A stretch of DNA of 64,000 bases. Source: Cognataquiflexum aquatile. Lineage in GTDB: Bacteria > Bacteroidota > Bacteroidia > Cytophagales > Cyclobacteriaceae. The DNA lies in NCBI RefSeq assembly GCF_003316845.1, contig NZ_QMIK01000006.1, forward strand, positions 124,001-188,000, given 5' to 3'. The translations under genes were made by a program, and so were the position numbers. Below the pieces are notes generated by a model, which saw only the letters and a list, made by a program, of their open reading frames with translations, was not told the origin of the DNA and searched no databases. This document shows positions 9,088 to 16,777 of this stretch, piece by piece; positions within the stretch are counted from its first letter, which is position 1, and each line of letters begins with the position of its first letter.

Positions 9088-9447
9088 TCAGGGCATGTGT
9101 TCCCCAAGAAGCACTTTCCTAAGATCACCTTTTTCTTTGCCTATAAGGTATATTACATAAGGAGCAAAAACCACTATCCCAAGGATCATGGCGACAATTG
9201 CAAAGATGACGGATTTGGATTGAAATCCACCACGCCACATGATCCAGATCCCGGAGAGCAATAAATAACAGGCAAAATCCAATGCAAACTGACCGCTCCA
9301 GGTCAGAGAGCCGATATTTGAAACTGCTATCTGTAAAAATCCCCAGCCTTCATTTCGGACTGCAAAGGCAGTATAGGCCAATAAAAGTATGGTCTGGGTA
9401 ATTAGAATGGCTTTAAGAATGAATTGGTTGTGGCTTTGGTTTTTCAT
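9088..9447 (-). CDS. small integral membrane protein (DUF2834-like)
   Basis: From the ATG at 9447, 119 residues with three hydrophobic segments: about 10-30, 50-68 (LDFACYLLLSGIWIMW) and 75-100. The order TW...LDFACYLLLSG...IWIMWR and the final YVIYLIGKE resemble DUF2834-type proteins, but this is a weak visual match. Function unknown. Confidence 0.6.
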   Translation of the reverse strand: MKNQSHNQFILKAILITQTILLLAYTAFAVRNEGWGFLQIAVSNIGSLTWSGQFALDFACYLLLSGIWIMWRGGFQSKSVIFAIVAMILGIVVFAPYVIYLIGKEKGDLRKVLLGEHMP

Positions 9448-9537
9448 AAGGAGGATAGATTGTTTCTTGAGACAGGAATACAATTATCCAAATTCAGAAA
9501 GAATGATTTTAGCCGCTTCCGTACAATTCCAAGAATT

Positions 9538-10083
9538 TTATTGGGATATGTTAAACTGAGAAACAGTTTTTTTGAGGTTGGTGAAATAGGCCGATAACCA
9601 TTCGCCATTCAGTGTTTCTTCGGTGACTTGCAGGTAAAAATTTTCCAGGGCTAGGTCAAAAAGGGAAGCCGCAAGCTTTGGGTTATTTTCAAGTCGGAGG
9701 TCCTTGGTCAAGACGGAAATGAATCCTTGACTGACGATTTCATCAGATTTTTGGAGACATTTTTTGAAAGTCGGATCAGTCCTATGTACCCTCAATTGGC
9801 GGTTAAACAAAAGGTCGGTTTTGGAAGCAACCAATACACTGATAAGTTCAGGGTCAATATTCCTGCATTTTTTTTCTTCCTCAGCGATTGTTTTGGATCG
9901 GACCAAATGGTGTTCGAGCAATAGTCCCGTAAAAATTTCCAAGTCAGCAAAATGATGGTAAAAAGATGATTTGCTTTTATTCACATTCCTTGCGATCACC
10001 TCGACTTTGAGGCCTTTCGGACCTTCTTTTGAAAAAAGCCGGTACCCGGTTTCAACCCATGCTTGCTTGCTGTCTGGTGCCAT
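9538..10083 (-). CDS. TetR/AcrR family transcriptional regulator
   Basis: 181 residues from the ATG at 10083; an upstream in-frame extension to 10254 would run into the neighbouring gene and lacks homology-like sequence. The N-terminal helix-turn-helix is typical (GYRLFSKEGPKGLKVEVIA, then KSKSSFYHHFADLEIF). The C-terminal ligand domain is less conserved. It lies downstream of the HMA-AraC regulator on the same strand. Target genes unknown. Confidence 0.88.
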   Translation of the reverse strand: MAPDSKQAWVETGYRLFSKEGPKGLKVEVIARNVNKSKSSFYHHFADLEIFTGLLLEHHLVRSKTIAEEEKKCRNIDPELISVLVASKTDLLFNRQLRVHRTDPTFKKCLQKSDEIVSQGFISVLTKDLRLENNPKLAASLFDLALENFYLQVTEETLNGEWLSAYFTNLKKTVSQFNISQ

Positions 10084-10234
10084 TTTTTGAGAAACTTGAG
10101 ATTTGACGACTGACCAATGATCTGAAAAAGACCTTAAATACAAAAAACCACTTGTCTTCTTTCGAAATATCAAGAAATATCTACTATCAAAAAATAGGCA
10201 AAAGGCTTTATTTTCTATCTGAAGGATGTTTAAA

Positions 10235-10795
10235 TCAAAGATCCTGAATCGCAATCCTTCTTTTCTCTTTCAGTTTTTTGAAATGTGAAGGGGAGAGGCC
10301 CGTCACCTTTTTAAATTGGTTGGAAAGGTGTGCCGCACTGCTGTAATGCAGCTTGAAGGCAATTTCCGACAGGTTGAATTCTTCCAAAATAATCATTTCC
10401 TTGACGCGCTCGATTTTGAGGGAAATAAGGTACTGCTCGATCGTGGTGGCTTCCACTTCAGAGAAAAAATTGGACAGATAGGTATAGCTGTGGTTGAGTT
10501 TATCACTCAATAGCGTAGAAAAATTCACGATAGGTTTTTCGTCTGAATGGTATACATAGTCCACCATCACTTTTCTGATTTTCTCTATGATGACCCCTTG
10601 TTTTTTTTCAAGGAGCTCAAGCCCAACCGTCTTGATTTTTTTATTGAGTTCGCGTTTTTCCTCATCGGTGACATCCTTTTTTGTCTCTATTTCTCCCAAA
10701 CCGACTTTGACTGGAACAATGTCCATTTCATCCAATGCTTCTTTCACGAAGGCCACGCAACTTTTGCAAGCCATATTTTTGACATACATTTTCAT
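10235..10795 (-). CDS. AraC-type regulator with an N-terminal heavy-metal-associated-like domain
   Basis: 186 residues. The N-terminus MKMYVKNMACKSCVAFVKEAL has the MxCxxC metal-binding loop (Cys10 and Cys13) and the start of an HMA ferredoxin fold, but the middle is shorter and more charged than in CopZ. Residues about 85-180 are a two-helix-turn-helix AraC domain (FNLSEIAFKLHYSSAAHLSN, FKKVTGLSPSHFKKL). The combination suggests a metal-responsive, probably copper- or mercury-type, cytoplasmic regulator. No metal transporter is adjacent. Confidence 0.82.
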   Translation of the reverse strand: MKMYVKNMACKSCVAFVKEALDEMDIVPVKVGLGEIETKKDVTDEEKRELNKKIKTVGLELLEKKQGVIIEKIRKVMVDYVYHSDEKPIVNFSTLLSDKLNHSYTYLSNFFSEVEATTIEQYLISLKIERVKEMIILEEFNLSEIAFKLHYSSAAHLSNQFKKVTGLSPSHFKKLKEKRRIAIQDL

Positions 10796-11208
10796 GGTTT
10801 TAAATTTTGTGGTTTAATGATGGAAGTAATTCAGATAGATACTCTTGTTTGACAGTTTTACTAAAATTATGCCAATTACGGCCTCCATGCGATGACAGAT
10901 CCTGTAAGGTGATTGGTTTTAGAATTTCAATGACAGAAGAAAACATAAAGAAGAATGACTTCCAATGCCCAAAAAATCAAGCTTTAAATTTTCTTTGAGG
11001 CCACAAAAGTCGGGAAATCCATAGGATTGAGTTTATATAATTTCAGGTTAGGATTACATCATTTACAGGAACATCATAAGAAAAATAAAAAATAACCATC
11101 TTTTCCGTTGGGAGGCTATTTTTTACCGCCCATCAATTCTTTTGTTAGGATCTTAAACTTAAAGGCGACACCGTTGTTGTTTATCCAGATTTAAACCAAA
11201 ATCAAAAA
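10796..11208. other. divergent intergenic region upstream of the fasciclin gene
   Basis: A 413-bp spacer between divergent genes. It should hold the promoters of the HMA-AraC regulator and of the fasciclin lipoprotein, but no box stands out enough to call. No ORF with coding character. Confidence 0.4.
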
Positions 11209-11757
11209 ATGAAAAATTTAAGATTCTTATCATTGGCAGTTGCTACTGTCGCCACTGCTTTTCTAGCCAGCTGTGGAAATGCACCAAAAGAAGAAGTTGT
11301 AGAAGAAACAGCAGTTGAGGTAGTTGAAGAGGTTCCTGTAGAAGCTCCTAAAACCGTTGTTGACATTGCTGTTGGTTCTCCTGACCACACTACTTTAGTA
11401 GCCGCAGTTACAGCCGCAGGCTTGGTTGAGACTTTGAGCGGAACAGGACCATTCACCATCTTCGCCCCAACCAATGCTGCTTTTGCTGCATTGCCTGCAG
11501 GAACGGTAGACAATCTTTTGAAGCCTGAAAGCAAAGACAAACTGACATCAATATTGACCTACCACGTGGTAGCCGGCAATGTAATGGCTGCTAACCTTTC
11601 TGATGGTCAGGTTGTAAAAACTTTGAACGGTCAGGACTTGAAAGTTTCCATCAAAGATGGCAAAGTAATGATCAACGGTGCCAATGTTACTGCTGCTGAC
11701 CTTGCAGGTAGCAACGGTGTAATTCACATAGTAGACGCGGTATTGTTACCAAAGTAA
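11209..11757 (+). CDS. fasciclin-domain lipoprotein
   Basis: 182 residues. Signal peptide and lipobox (AFLASC, Cys at about 23), then a Glu/Val-rich linker ([19 protein letters not shown]), then one complete FAS1 domain at about 48-181. FAS1 signatures are [29 protein letters not shown] and [17 protein letters not shown]1 proteins mediate adhesion or matrix contacts at the cell surface. It is followed at once by a strong terminator, so monocistronic. Confidence 0.95.
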   Translation: MKNLRFLSLAVATVATAFLASCGNAPKEEVVEETAVEVVEEVPVEAPKTVVDIAVGSPDHTTLVAAVTAAGLVETLSGTGPFTIFAPTNAAFAALPAGTVDNLLKPESKDKLTSILTYHVVAGNVMAANLSDGQVVKTLNGQDLKVSIKDGKVMINGANVTAADLAGSNGVIHIVDAVLLPK

Positions 11758-11777
11758 TTGTAAACTGTAGAAAAATG

Positions 11778-11799
11778 AAAACCTGCCAATCGGCAGGTT
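11778..11799 (+). terminator. rho-independent terminator of the fasciclin gene
   Basis: Nine-base-pair stem AAACCTGCC/GGCAGGTTT with an AATC loop, followed by a T run (TTTTTTGTTTT), 20 bp after the stop codon. Confidence 0.92.
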
Positions 11800-11922
11800 T
11801 TTTTGTTTTAGGGGGGTTGGGTTATAGGTGCTTAATCCTGTATTTCGTTGCTTTGCTTTGAGCAAAGATTTCCATTGACTTTTGTTTTCCTGACCCCGAT
11901 TCGGGCGTTTTCTTACAATTCC

Positions 11923-12054
11923 ATTCAACGGTTTGCATATGGCTTGTGGCGGTTTCGAAGCACTTTCCTGTCCATTGAAACCAAGTCTGGCTACGAAGCG
12001 AAAACCTTGCTGGCAGTTGTTCACCCGCCATAAGCTATATGGGTTGTTGTAAGC
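11923..12054 (-). repeat. attC-like site 1a (cassette cluster 1)
   Basis: Imperfect inverted repeat just 3' of the GTG-start membrane gene. Outer box GTTGTAAGC (12046-12054, read on plus) and far box ATTCAAC (11923-11929; minus-strand GTTGAAT, which fits the integron consensus GTTRRRY). Inner arms 12025-12041 and 11936-11952 pair over about 17 bases (CCGCCATAAGCTATATG against CATATGGCTTGTGGCGG) with two mismatches. Length 132 bp, in the range of large attC sites. Confidence 0.6.
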
Positions 12055-12056
12055 TG

Positions 12057-12593
12057 TTATTTTTTTGTCATATAGTAAAATTCACGTTCCAATTCGTGCT
12101 TCATTCTTTTTGTACTTCTCCTCATTATAAAATAAGGAATTCCAAACATAAAAGCTGCGTGAATAAATATAAAAGGTAACGCAAATCCAGCCCCATTTCC
12201 TTCGATATTATCAGCCATAAAAAATGCTCCGATAAATATCGAATAGAAAACAATGCCAAATAGATAAAAAGGAATCATCATTCCACTAAATCCATTTATC
12301 TCGGTTTCAATTATTAATTTTTCGTTATTCTGTCTATAAGTTCCGCTTGCAACTGCTAAATTCATATTCATATCGAAAAATTTCCTTCTCCTCTTTATTT
12401 TGAATCCTTCATATCCAACCTGTCCTTTGTATTCATTTTTACTTGAAGAAAAGACGTCAAAAGTATCAGAGAATATTCCTGTGCTTCCTTCATCAACGTG
12501 CTGCCTAAATTTTGACACAAATTCAGTTTTGTGAATTTCGACATCAGTTGTTAAGTGTTCAATTAGTTTTATTTTCTTTAAAAATTCTTTCAC
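12057..12593 (-). CDS. membrane protein of unknown function in a cassette
   Basis: 178 residues, start codon GTG at 12593, just inside the cassette boundary. The N-terminal half is soluble and charged, with FKIKRRRKFFDMNMNLAVAS, and the C-terminal half has two hydrophobic hairpin segments (about 105-128 and 136-158) followed by a basic tail. No known family. More A+T-rich than the flanking core genes. The gene is framed by complementary boxes GTTGTAAGC (start side, 12609-12617) and GCTTACAAC (end side, 12046-12054), both named as on the minus strand. Confidence 0.6.
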   Translation of the reverse strand: MKEFLKKIKLIEHLTTDVEIHKTEFVSKFRQHVDEGSTGIFSDTFDVFSSSKNEYKGQVGYEGFKIKRRRKFFDMNMNLAVASGTYRQNNEKLIIETEINGFSGMMIPFYLFGIVFYSIFIGAFFMADNIEGNGAGFALPFIFIHAAFMFGIPYFIMRRSTKRMKHELEREFYYMTKK

Positions 12594-12607
12594 GTTAGTT
12601 TGTTAAT

Positions 12608-12744
12608 GGCTTACAACGTTCCCACGCTTGGCGCAGTGGGGGATTTTGGAAAACTAAATTGTCAACCAGCACGAATTTACAATAGAAGCAGAAACTTACA
12701 ATGAACGATGTTAGCCCCCATTGCGCCAAACGTGTGTTATGCGG
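12608..12744 (-). repeat. attC-like site 1b (cassette cluster 1)
   Basis: The clearest junction. Boxes are GGCTTACAAC (12608-12617) and GTTATGCGG (12736-12744) on plus. Inner arms CGCTTGGCGCAGTGGGGG (12625-12642) and CCCCCATTGCGCCAAACG (12715-12732) are reverse complements at 16 of 18 positions, with a 72-base centre. The two boxes do not match each other. Instead, each matches the box at the far end of its own neighbouring cassette. Confidence 0.7.
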
Positions 12745-12752
12745 TCGGCTTT

Positions 12753-13193
12753 CTATTTTTTCTTGATTTTCGATATTGTTTGTCCAATGGATTTAGTAGG
12801 TTTGTCCATATCCTTTATTGCAAAGTCAATAGCTTCTTTTATCAATGCTTTTGCTTTGGGGTTTCTGTAATCAGTCGGTTTCTTTACGTCAATATGCCGA
12901 ATTAAATTACCTGTCTCTGTCAAAAGTTTATCAGGGTCTTTCAAAAGTGTCCCTTTGTTAAACCCCAAGTTTAGGTGGTTTGTGTAAATTGGTAACATAC
13001 AAAAAGCGTCCGATAGCTTGTCTGATATTGAAAATACTGCTGTCAAAGCGTGAGTATGATAAACAAGTTCGTTAGAGTCAGGGTACAATTCCAAGATGTA
13101 TTCTCGCAGGTCTGTGAACAAGTCAATAATTTCTTGGTCTTTAAAGTCCAAGAGAAATTGAAAGTCTGGATGGATTGTCCGTGTTGTTTTCAT
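12753..13193 (-). CDS. DUF1801 family protein
   Basis: 146 residues from the ATG at 13193. DUF1801 features: ELYPDSNELVYHTHALTAVF, LPIYTNHLNLGFNKGTLL and LIRHIDVKKPTDYRNP. The start codon overlaps the VOC gene stop by 4 bp (ATGA), implying translational coupling within one cassette. Different from the DUF1801 protein at 2.7-3.1 kb. Function unknown. Confidence 0.82.
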   Translation of the reverse strand: MKTTRTIHPDFQFLLDFKDQEIIDLFTDLREYILELYPDSNELVYHTHALTAVFSISDKLSDAFCMLPIYTNHLNLGFNKGTLLKDPDKLLTETGNLIRHIDVKKPTDYRNPKAKALIKEAIDFAIKDMDKPTKSIGQTISKIKKK

Positions 13194-13573
13194 CTTGCTG
13201 AATTGTCGTATTGCATTCCACAAATCAAGTTACCTTCTGTGTCCAAAAATTTAGCAATGTAACCAACGTATGGAATAGCTGTCTTAGGCATCAGAACCTG
13301 TCCACCATTGCTCTTTACTTTTTCAATAGTTTCGTCAATGTTCTCAACACCTATTGTGCATTCCAAACCGATAATTTTGTCAGGAACAGGTGAATACTTT
13401 CTTGATTGCATAGCACCAATAAGTTCTCCATTTTCTGACTTGTCCGCCTTAATTTGCAAAAAGTCGTCTTGACCATAGGAGTTGAAACCCCATTCAAAAA
13501 CTCCGTCATAGAATTTTTTTGCCCGTTCAATGTCGTCAATGTGAATGGCAAAATGTGTCATTTTATTTTTCAT
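13190..13573 (-). CDS. VOC family protein (glyoxalase-like) in a cassette
   Basis: 127 residues covering one VOC module: MTHFAIHIDDIERAKKFYDG, IGLECTIGVENIDETIEKVK, GYIAKFLDTEGNLICGMQ. The last motif carries the metal-position Glu-Gly-Asn. First gene of a two-gene cassette; its stop overlaps the DUF1801 start. The box GTTATGCGG (minus strand) lies about 40 bp upstream of the start at 13615-13623. Confidence 0.86.
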   Translation of the reverse strand: MKNKMTHFAIHIDDIERAKKFYDGVFEWGFNSYGQDDFLQIKADKSENGELIGAMQSRKYSPVPDKIIGLECTIGVENIDETIEKVKSNGGQVLMPKTAIPYVGYIAKFLDTEGNLICGMQYDNSAR

Positions 13574-13614
13574 ATTTTTCTATTTTAATTGGTACAGTGT
13601 CGTCATTTAAGCTG

Positions 13615-13623
13615 CCGCATAAC
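13615..13623 (-). repeat. cassette boundary box (cluster 1, outer end)
   Basis: On the minus strand GTTATGCGG precedes the VOC gene. It is the exact reverse complement of CCGCATAAC that follows the DUF1801 gene at 12736-12744. Beyond it a hairpin TATCAACAA/TTGTTGATA (13631-13651) is seen, but no partner arm of an attC site, so this may be the truncated edge of the array. Confidence 0.45.
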
Positions 13624-13651
13624 GATTGTATATCAACAACACTTGTTGATA

Positions 13652-13920
13652 TCTACCCAAATCAGGCTGCTATCAACAATATTGTTGTTATTTTTCAATT
13701 ACCTAAACTTAAAACTAATTTCCTAAATATCCAATCTGGCAGACAGACTTTTTATGTGGATAAGCACCTGGCAGACCTGAATGGATCGGGAGCCGAACTT
13801 GAAGAAAAAAAAGGCTTGGGAGATATGCGGGAAAATTAATAATCGCAGTCGAATCGCGGAGAGGGAAGGTAGTCCCATTCATACTGCTATCCCATGTACC
13901 CTGATGAAGAAAATGTTTAA
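13652..13920. other. spacer between cassette cluster 1 and the transposase element
   Basis: Contains another TATCAACAATATTGTTG palindrome near 13670 and an open plus-strand stretch ending at 13839 that may be a gene remnant (ending GSGAELEEKKGLGDMREN). I recognise no domain in it. Confidence 0.35.
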
Positions 13921-13981
13921 ACACCCTTCGGGGTCGGGGGGATTTCATTCGTTTATTTTTCCATGGGTTTCACCCACGGCT
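13921..13981. repeat. 60-bp direct repeat, left copy, flanking the Y1 transposase
   Basis: Begins ACACCCTTCGGGGTCGGGGG and ends TTTCACCCACGGCT. The same sequence, with five or six changes and one deleted G, recurs in the same orientation at 14679-14738, so the transposase and its palindromes lie between two copies. Confidence 0.85.
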
Positions 13982-13993
13982 AATGAGAGGTTT

Positions 13994-14132
13994 GACCCTT
14001 TCAGGGTCTGAAATCCTCGGATTTGGGTATAGTATTAGGTGACGGTGAAGCCGTCGAACTTCTCAATAGCCCCTGGTATAACCGGGGGAAAGGGTAGATT
14101 AAGAAGACTTCGGAACAACCCCGAAGGGGTTG
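13994..14132. repeat. cluster of short REP-like palindromes next to the Y1 transposase
   Basis: Four small hairpins in 140 bp: GACCCT-TTC-AGGGTC (13994-14008), GACGG-TGAAG-CCGTC (14041-14055), CCCCTGGTATAACCGGGGG (14070-14088) and CAACCCC-GAA-GGGGTTG (14116-14132). Such palindromes are the usual partners of RAYT transposases, which recognise and cut single-stranded hairpins. Confidence 0.75.
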
Positions 14133-14163
14133 AACTTTTATACAACAAAAAACATATTCAAAC

Positions 14164-14610
14164 TTATAACAAGTATTTGGGATCGAATTTGATTTCGTAT
14201 TCTTCCAACAATGCCTGATATTCCTCCAAAAATGTGACCTTTTTATGATGCACTTCTTGGTTCTTGATATAATTGATCAACCTGGTTTTGGCTTTGATAC
14301 TTTCTGAAAATGCACTATACCCATCCTGCCATCCTTTAAAATTTGGAAAAATCCCTTCACTTTTAATAAAATCACTTGAGGCGAGTTTGATGTCTTTTAC
14401 AAGGGCAGAAACTGAAATGGTTGGGTGCATATGGGTTAAAATATGGATATGGTCTTCCATGCCATTTATCCTGTATAAGTGACAATTTTTATTTGTTAGT
14501 AAGTGATGGATATAGGCTAATAGCCTCTTTTTTTCAGTATGAAGAAGTGTAGTTTCCCGATGTTTGGTAGAAAAAACGATATGGAAAATAAATTGAGTGT
14601 ATGTTCCCAT
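14164..14610 (-). CDS. Y1 (HUH) transposase, REP-associated or IS200-like
   Basis: 148 residues, full length for the Y1_Tnp family. The HUH metal motif is DHIHIL at about residue 52-57 (HIH), and the helix with the nucleophilic Tyr is WQDGYSAFSESIK at about 94-106. It would act as a single-strand endonuclease on folded ends. It starts TYTQFIFHIVFSTKHRE, as Bacteroidota copies do. There is no TnpB neighbour. The flanking 60-bp direct repeats and palindromes suggest a RAYT/REP system rather than a simple IS. Confidence 0.88.
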   Translation of the reverse strand: MGTYTQFIFHIVFSTKHRETTLLHTEKKRLLAYIHHLLTNKNCHLYRINGMEDHIHILTHMHPTISVSALVKDIKLASSDFIKSEGIFPNFKGWQDGYSAFSESIKAKTRLINYIKNQEVHHKKVTFLEEYQALLEEYEIKFDPKYLL

Positions 14611-14678
14611 AGGTAGAATGATTTGAAAAGTAAAAGATAGTGGAATTTAGATATTTTTCATGAAGTTTAAAAAGTTCG

Positions 14679-14738
14679 ACACTCTTCGGGGTCGGGGGAT
14701 TTGATTCTTTTATTTTTCCATGGGTTTCACTCACGGCT
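14679..14738. repeat. 60-bp direct repeat, right copy, flanking the Y1 transposase
   Basis: ACACTCTTCGGGGTCGGGGG to TTTCACTCACGGCT, the partner of 13921-13981. It sits upstream of the transposase start codon on the minus strand and may also carry its promoter. Confidence 0.85.
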
Positions 14739-14844
14739 TCCCGGGTCAATTATTTCATCACCAAAAGCTGTTTGGGATTCTGAACATAAAAAAGTGTAAT
14801 CTCAGCCATTTCCGGATTGGTGAGAACCGATACCCATTTTGATA

Positions 14845-15612
14845 CTAAGTCATAATCAATAAAAAAAGTATCCCGATGATTATCCTGTAATATCCAAAAT
14901 ACTTGAACCCGTAATTTTCAACCAATTTAAGGAATATTTTTACTGCAAACCATGCACTGATAAAGGCAACTACCAGTCCTATGATGAGCATTGTAATTTC
15001 GTCATTGGTAAAATTAATGGGCGTTTTGAGCAAGTCATAGCCTGTTGCAGCAAACATGGTGGGAATAGCCAAAAGGAAGGAAAACTCTGTTGCCTGCTTT
15101 TTGTCCAATTTATTGAACACTCCTCCGATGATGGTGGCGGCAGCTCTCGAGGTGCCCGGTATCATGGATAGGCATTGCACCAGACCGATAAAGAAGGCAT
15201 TTTTTAAAGGGATATTTTCAAGGGTATCCACTTCTGTGACCCGATTTACCACTTTCTTGTCAATCCAAATCAGTACAACTCCTCCAACAATCAGCGAAAC
15301 CGAAACCACCACCGGATTAAACAAATAGGCTTTGATAAAATCGTAGGCTAAAAACCCAATAATGGCAGTGGGTATAAAAGCCACAATGAGTTTGATATAT
15401 ATTTGAATTCCCTTAAAAAACCGCTGGCTGTACATCAAGGCTATTGCGAGAATCGCACCCAATTGTATCACGATTTCGAAGGTTTTTACAAATTCATCCT
15501 CGTGGATATTCATGGCCGCCGCAGCCAAAATCATATGTCCCGTAGAGGAAACAGGCAAAAATTCTGTTAACCCTTCTATGAGGGCAAGAATGATAGTTTC
15601 AGTAATTCCCAT
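14845..15612 (-). CDS. uppP: undecaprenyl-diphosphatase UppP (BacA type)
   Basis: 255 residues, polytopic membrane protein. The first catalytic region ALIEGLTEFLPVSSTGHMIL at about 11-30 and the second PGTSRAAATIIGG at about 150-162 are both intact. It removes a phosphate from undecaprenyl pyrophosphate at the outer face of the inner membrane, recycling the lipid carrier for peptidoglycan and other envelope polymers. Overexpression of this family gives bacitracin resistance. Single gene, about 210 bp downstream of the VIT1-type gene. Confidence 0.95.
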   Translation of the reverse strand: MGITETIILALIEGLTEFLPVSSTGHMILAAAAMNIHEDEFVKTFEIVIQLGAILAIALMYSQRFFKGIQIYIKLIVAFIPTAIIGFLAYDFIKAYLFNPVVVSVSLIVGGVVLIWIDKKVVNRVTEVDTLENIPLKNAFFIGLVQCLSMIPGTSRAAATIIGGVFNKLDKKQATEFSFLLAIPTMFAATGYDLLKTPINFTNDEITMLIIGLVVAFISAWFAVKIFLKLVENYGFKYFGYYRIIIGILFLLIMT

Positions 15613-15823
15613 TTTAAGCTACTTTATTTGTCGGATGAAAAGCGATATATTTTCTGATGGTTTATCCTTCACCATATGGTTAAAGGAATCCCCGGTCTGG
15701 ATTATTCGGCCACAAATTAATATTTAAACCGGAAATACCTGCAATTAATGTTGGACACTTGAAAAACACTTTAAAAAACCTCCTGTCCTTAAGGCAGTTT
15801 CTTCGCTATCCATCATGCAGGAT

Positions 15824-16528
15824 TTATGCCACCTTGACCCCAAAAATATAACCTGCCAAAGCGGATAAACCCATGGCGAGAGTTCCCCAAACAGTAATTC
15901 TCAAAATTGCTTTTTGAATACTTGAGCCACCGGTTTTTGCAGAAATCCCCCCTAGAATGACTAAGAAGAGGATTGTAAAACCATAAAGCCAATATTCCAT
16001 CCCTTTGATCGGGAGAAATAAGATTATCAAAAGCGGCAACAGCCCTCCGATGGTAAATGAAGTTCCTGAGGCAAATGCTGCTTGTATTGGTTTGGCTTGG
16101 CTGATTTCATTTATTCCCAATTCGTCCCTTATATGTGTGGCCAAACCATCTTTCTCTGTCAATTCAATCGCCACCTGCAATGCCGTTTCCTTTTTCAGCC
16201 CTCGTTTTTCATATATTTGAGCCAAAATTTTTAATTCTTGCTCAGGCATTTCTTTCAACTCTTTCTTCTCTCTTTCTATGTCCGCTATTTCTGTGTCAGT
16301 TTGAGAACTTACAGAAACATACTCTCCTGCGGCCATGGATAAAGCGCCTGCTACAAGCCCGGCCACAGTTGCTAAAACAATGGGTTCCCTGGTTGAACTT
16401 GCCGCTGCAACTCCAATGGCAAGACTGGAAATAGAGATTATCCCATCATTTGCACCCAAGACTGCGGCTCTCAGCCAATTGCTTCGATGGATATAATGGC
16501 TGTCTAAATAGTTGTCGATCGTTACCAT
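15824..16528 (-). CDS. VIT1/CCC1 family iron/manganese transporter
   Basis: 234 residues. The N-terminal pair WLRAAVLGANDGIISISSLA and the second hairpin GALSMAAGEYVSVSSQTDTE are the family's metal-translocation signatures. A charged cytoplasmic region (about 85-140, EREKKELKEMPEQ) follows, then three more membrane helices. Family members move Fe2+ or Mn2+ out of the cytosol. The leader between 16529 and 16700 has a small GGTGG/CCACC hairpin but matches no riboswitch I know. Confidence 0.92.
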   Translation of the reverse strand: MVTIDNYLDSHYIHRSNWLRAAVLGANDGIISISSLAIGVAAASSTREPIVLATVAGLVAGALSMAAGEYVSVSSQTDTEIADIEREKKELKEMPEQELKILAQIYEKRGLKKETALQVAIELTEKDGLATHIRDELGINEISQAKPIQAAFASGTSFTIGGLLPLLIILFLPIKGMEYWLYGFTILFLVILGGISAKTGGSSIQKAILRITVWGTLAMGLSALAGYIFGVKVA

Positions 16529-16777
16529 TGGCTTGCTTTGTTTTTCTTACTAAAAATTGAGACCTCTTTTTTTCAAACTAGGTTAAGGTGGTGATTTCCA
16601 CCATCAAACTTTCTACAATGTACGCATCTTAAGAATCAAGCGTGCATCCCGGTGGTACCTTTAGAAAGAAATGGGATTTTTTTTCATAGCCTTACGAAAA
16701 AAAATAAATGGAAAATTACCAATTCTAACTTAAGGACATTCAACTCGTAAAAACAGGATTTGATTGACTTGATTTTA

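Noticed and set aside
11822-12033. Short frames on both strands downstream of the fasciclin terminator
   Set aside because: They overlap the attC-like site 1a and have no domain.
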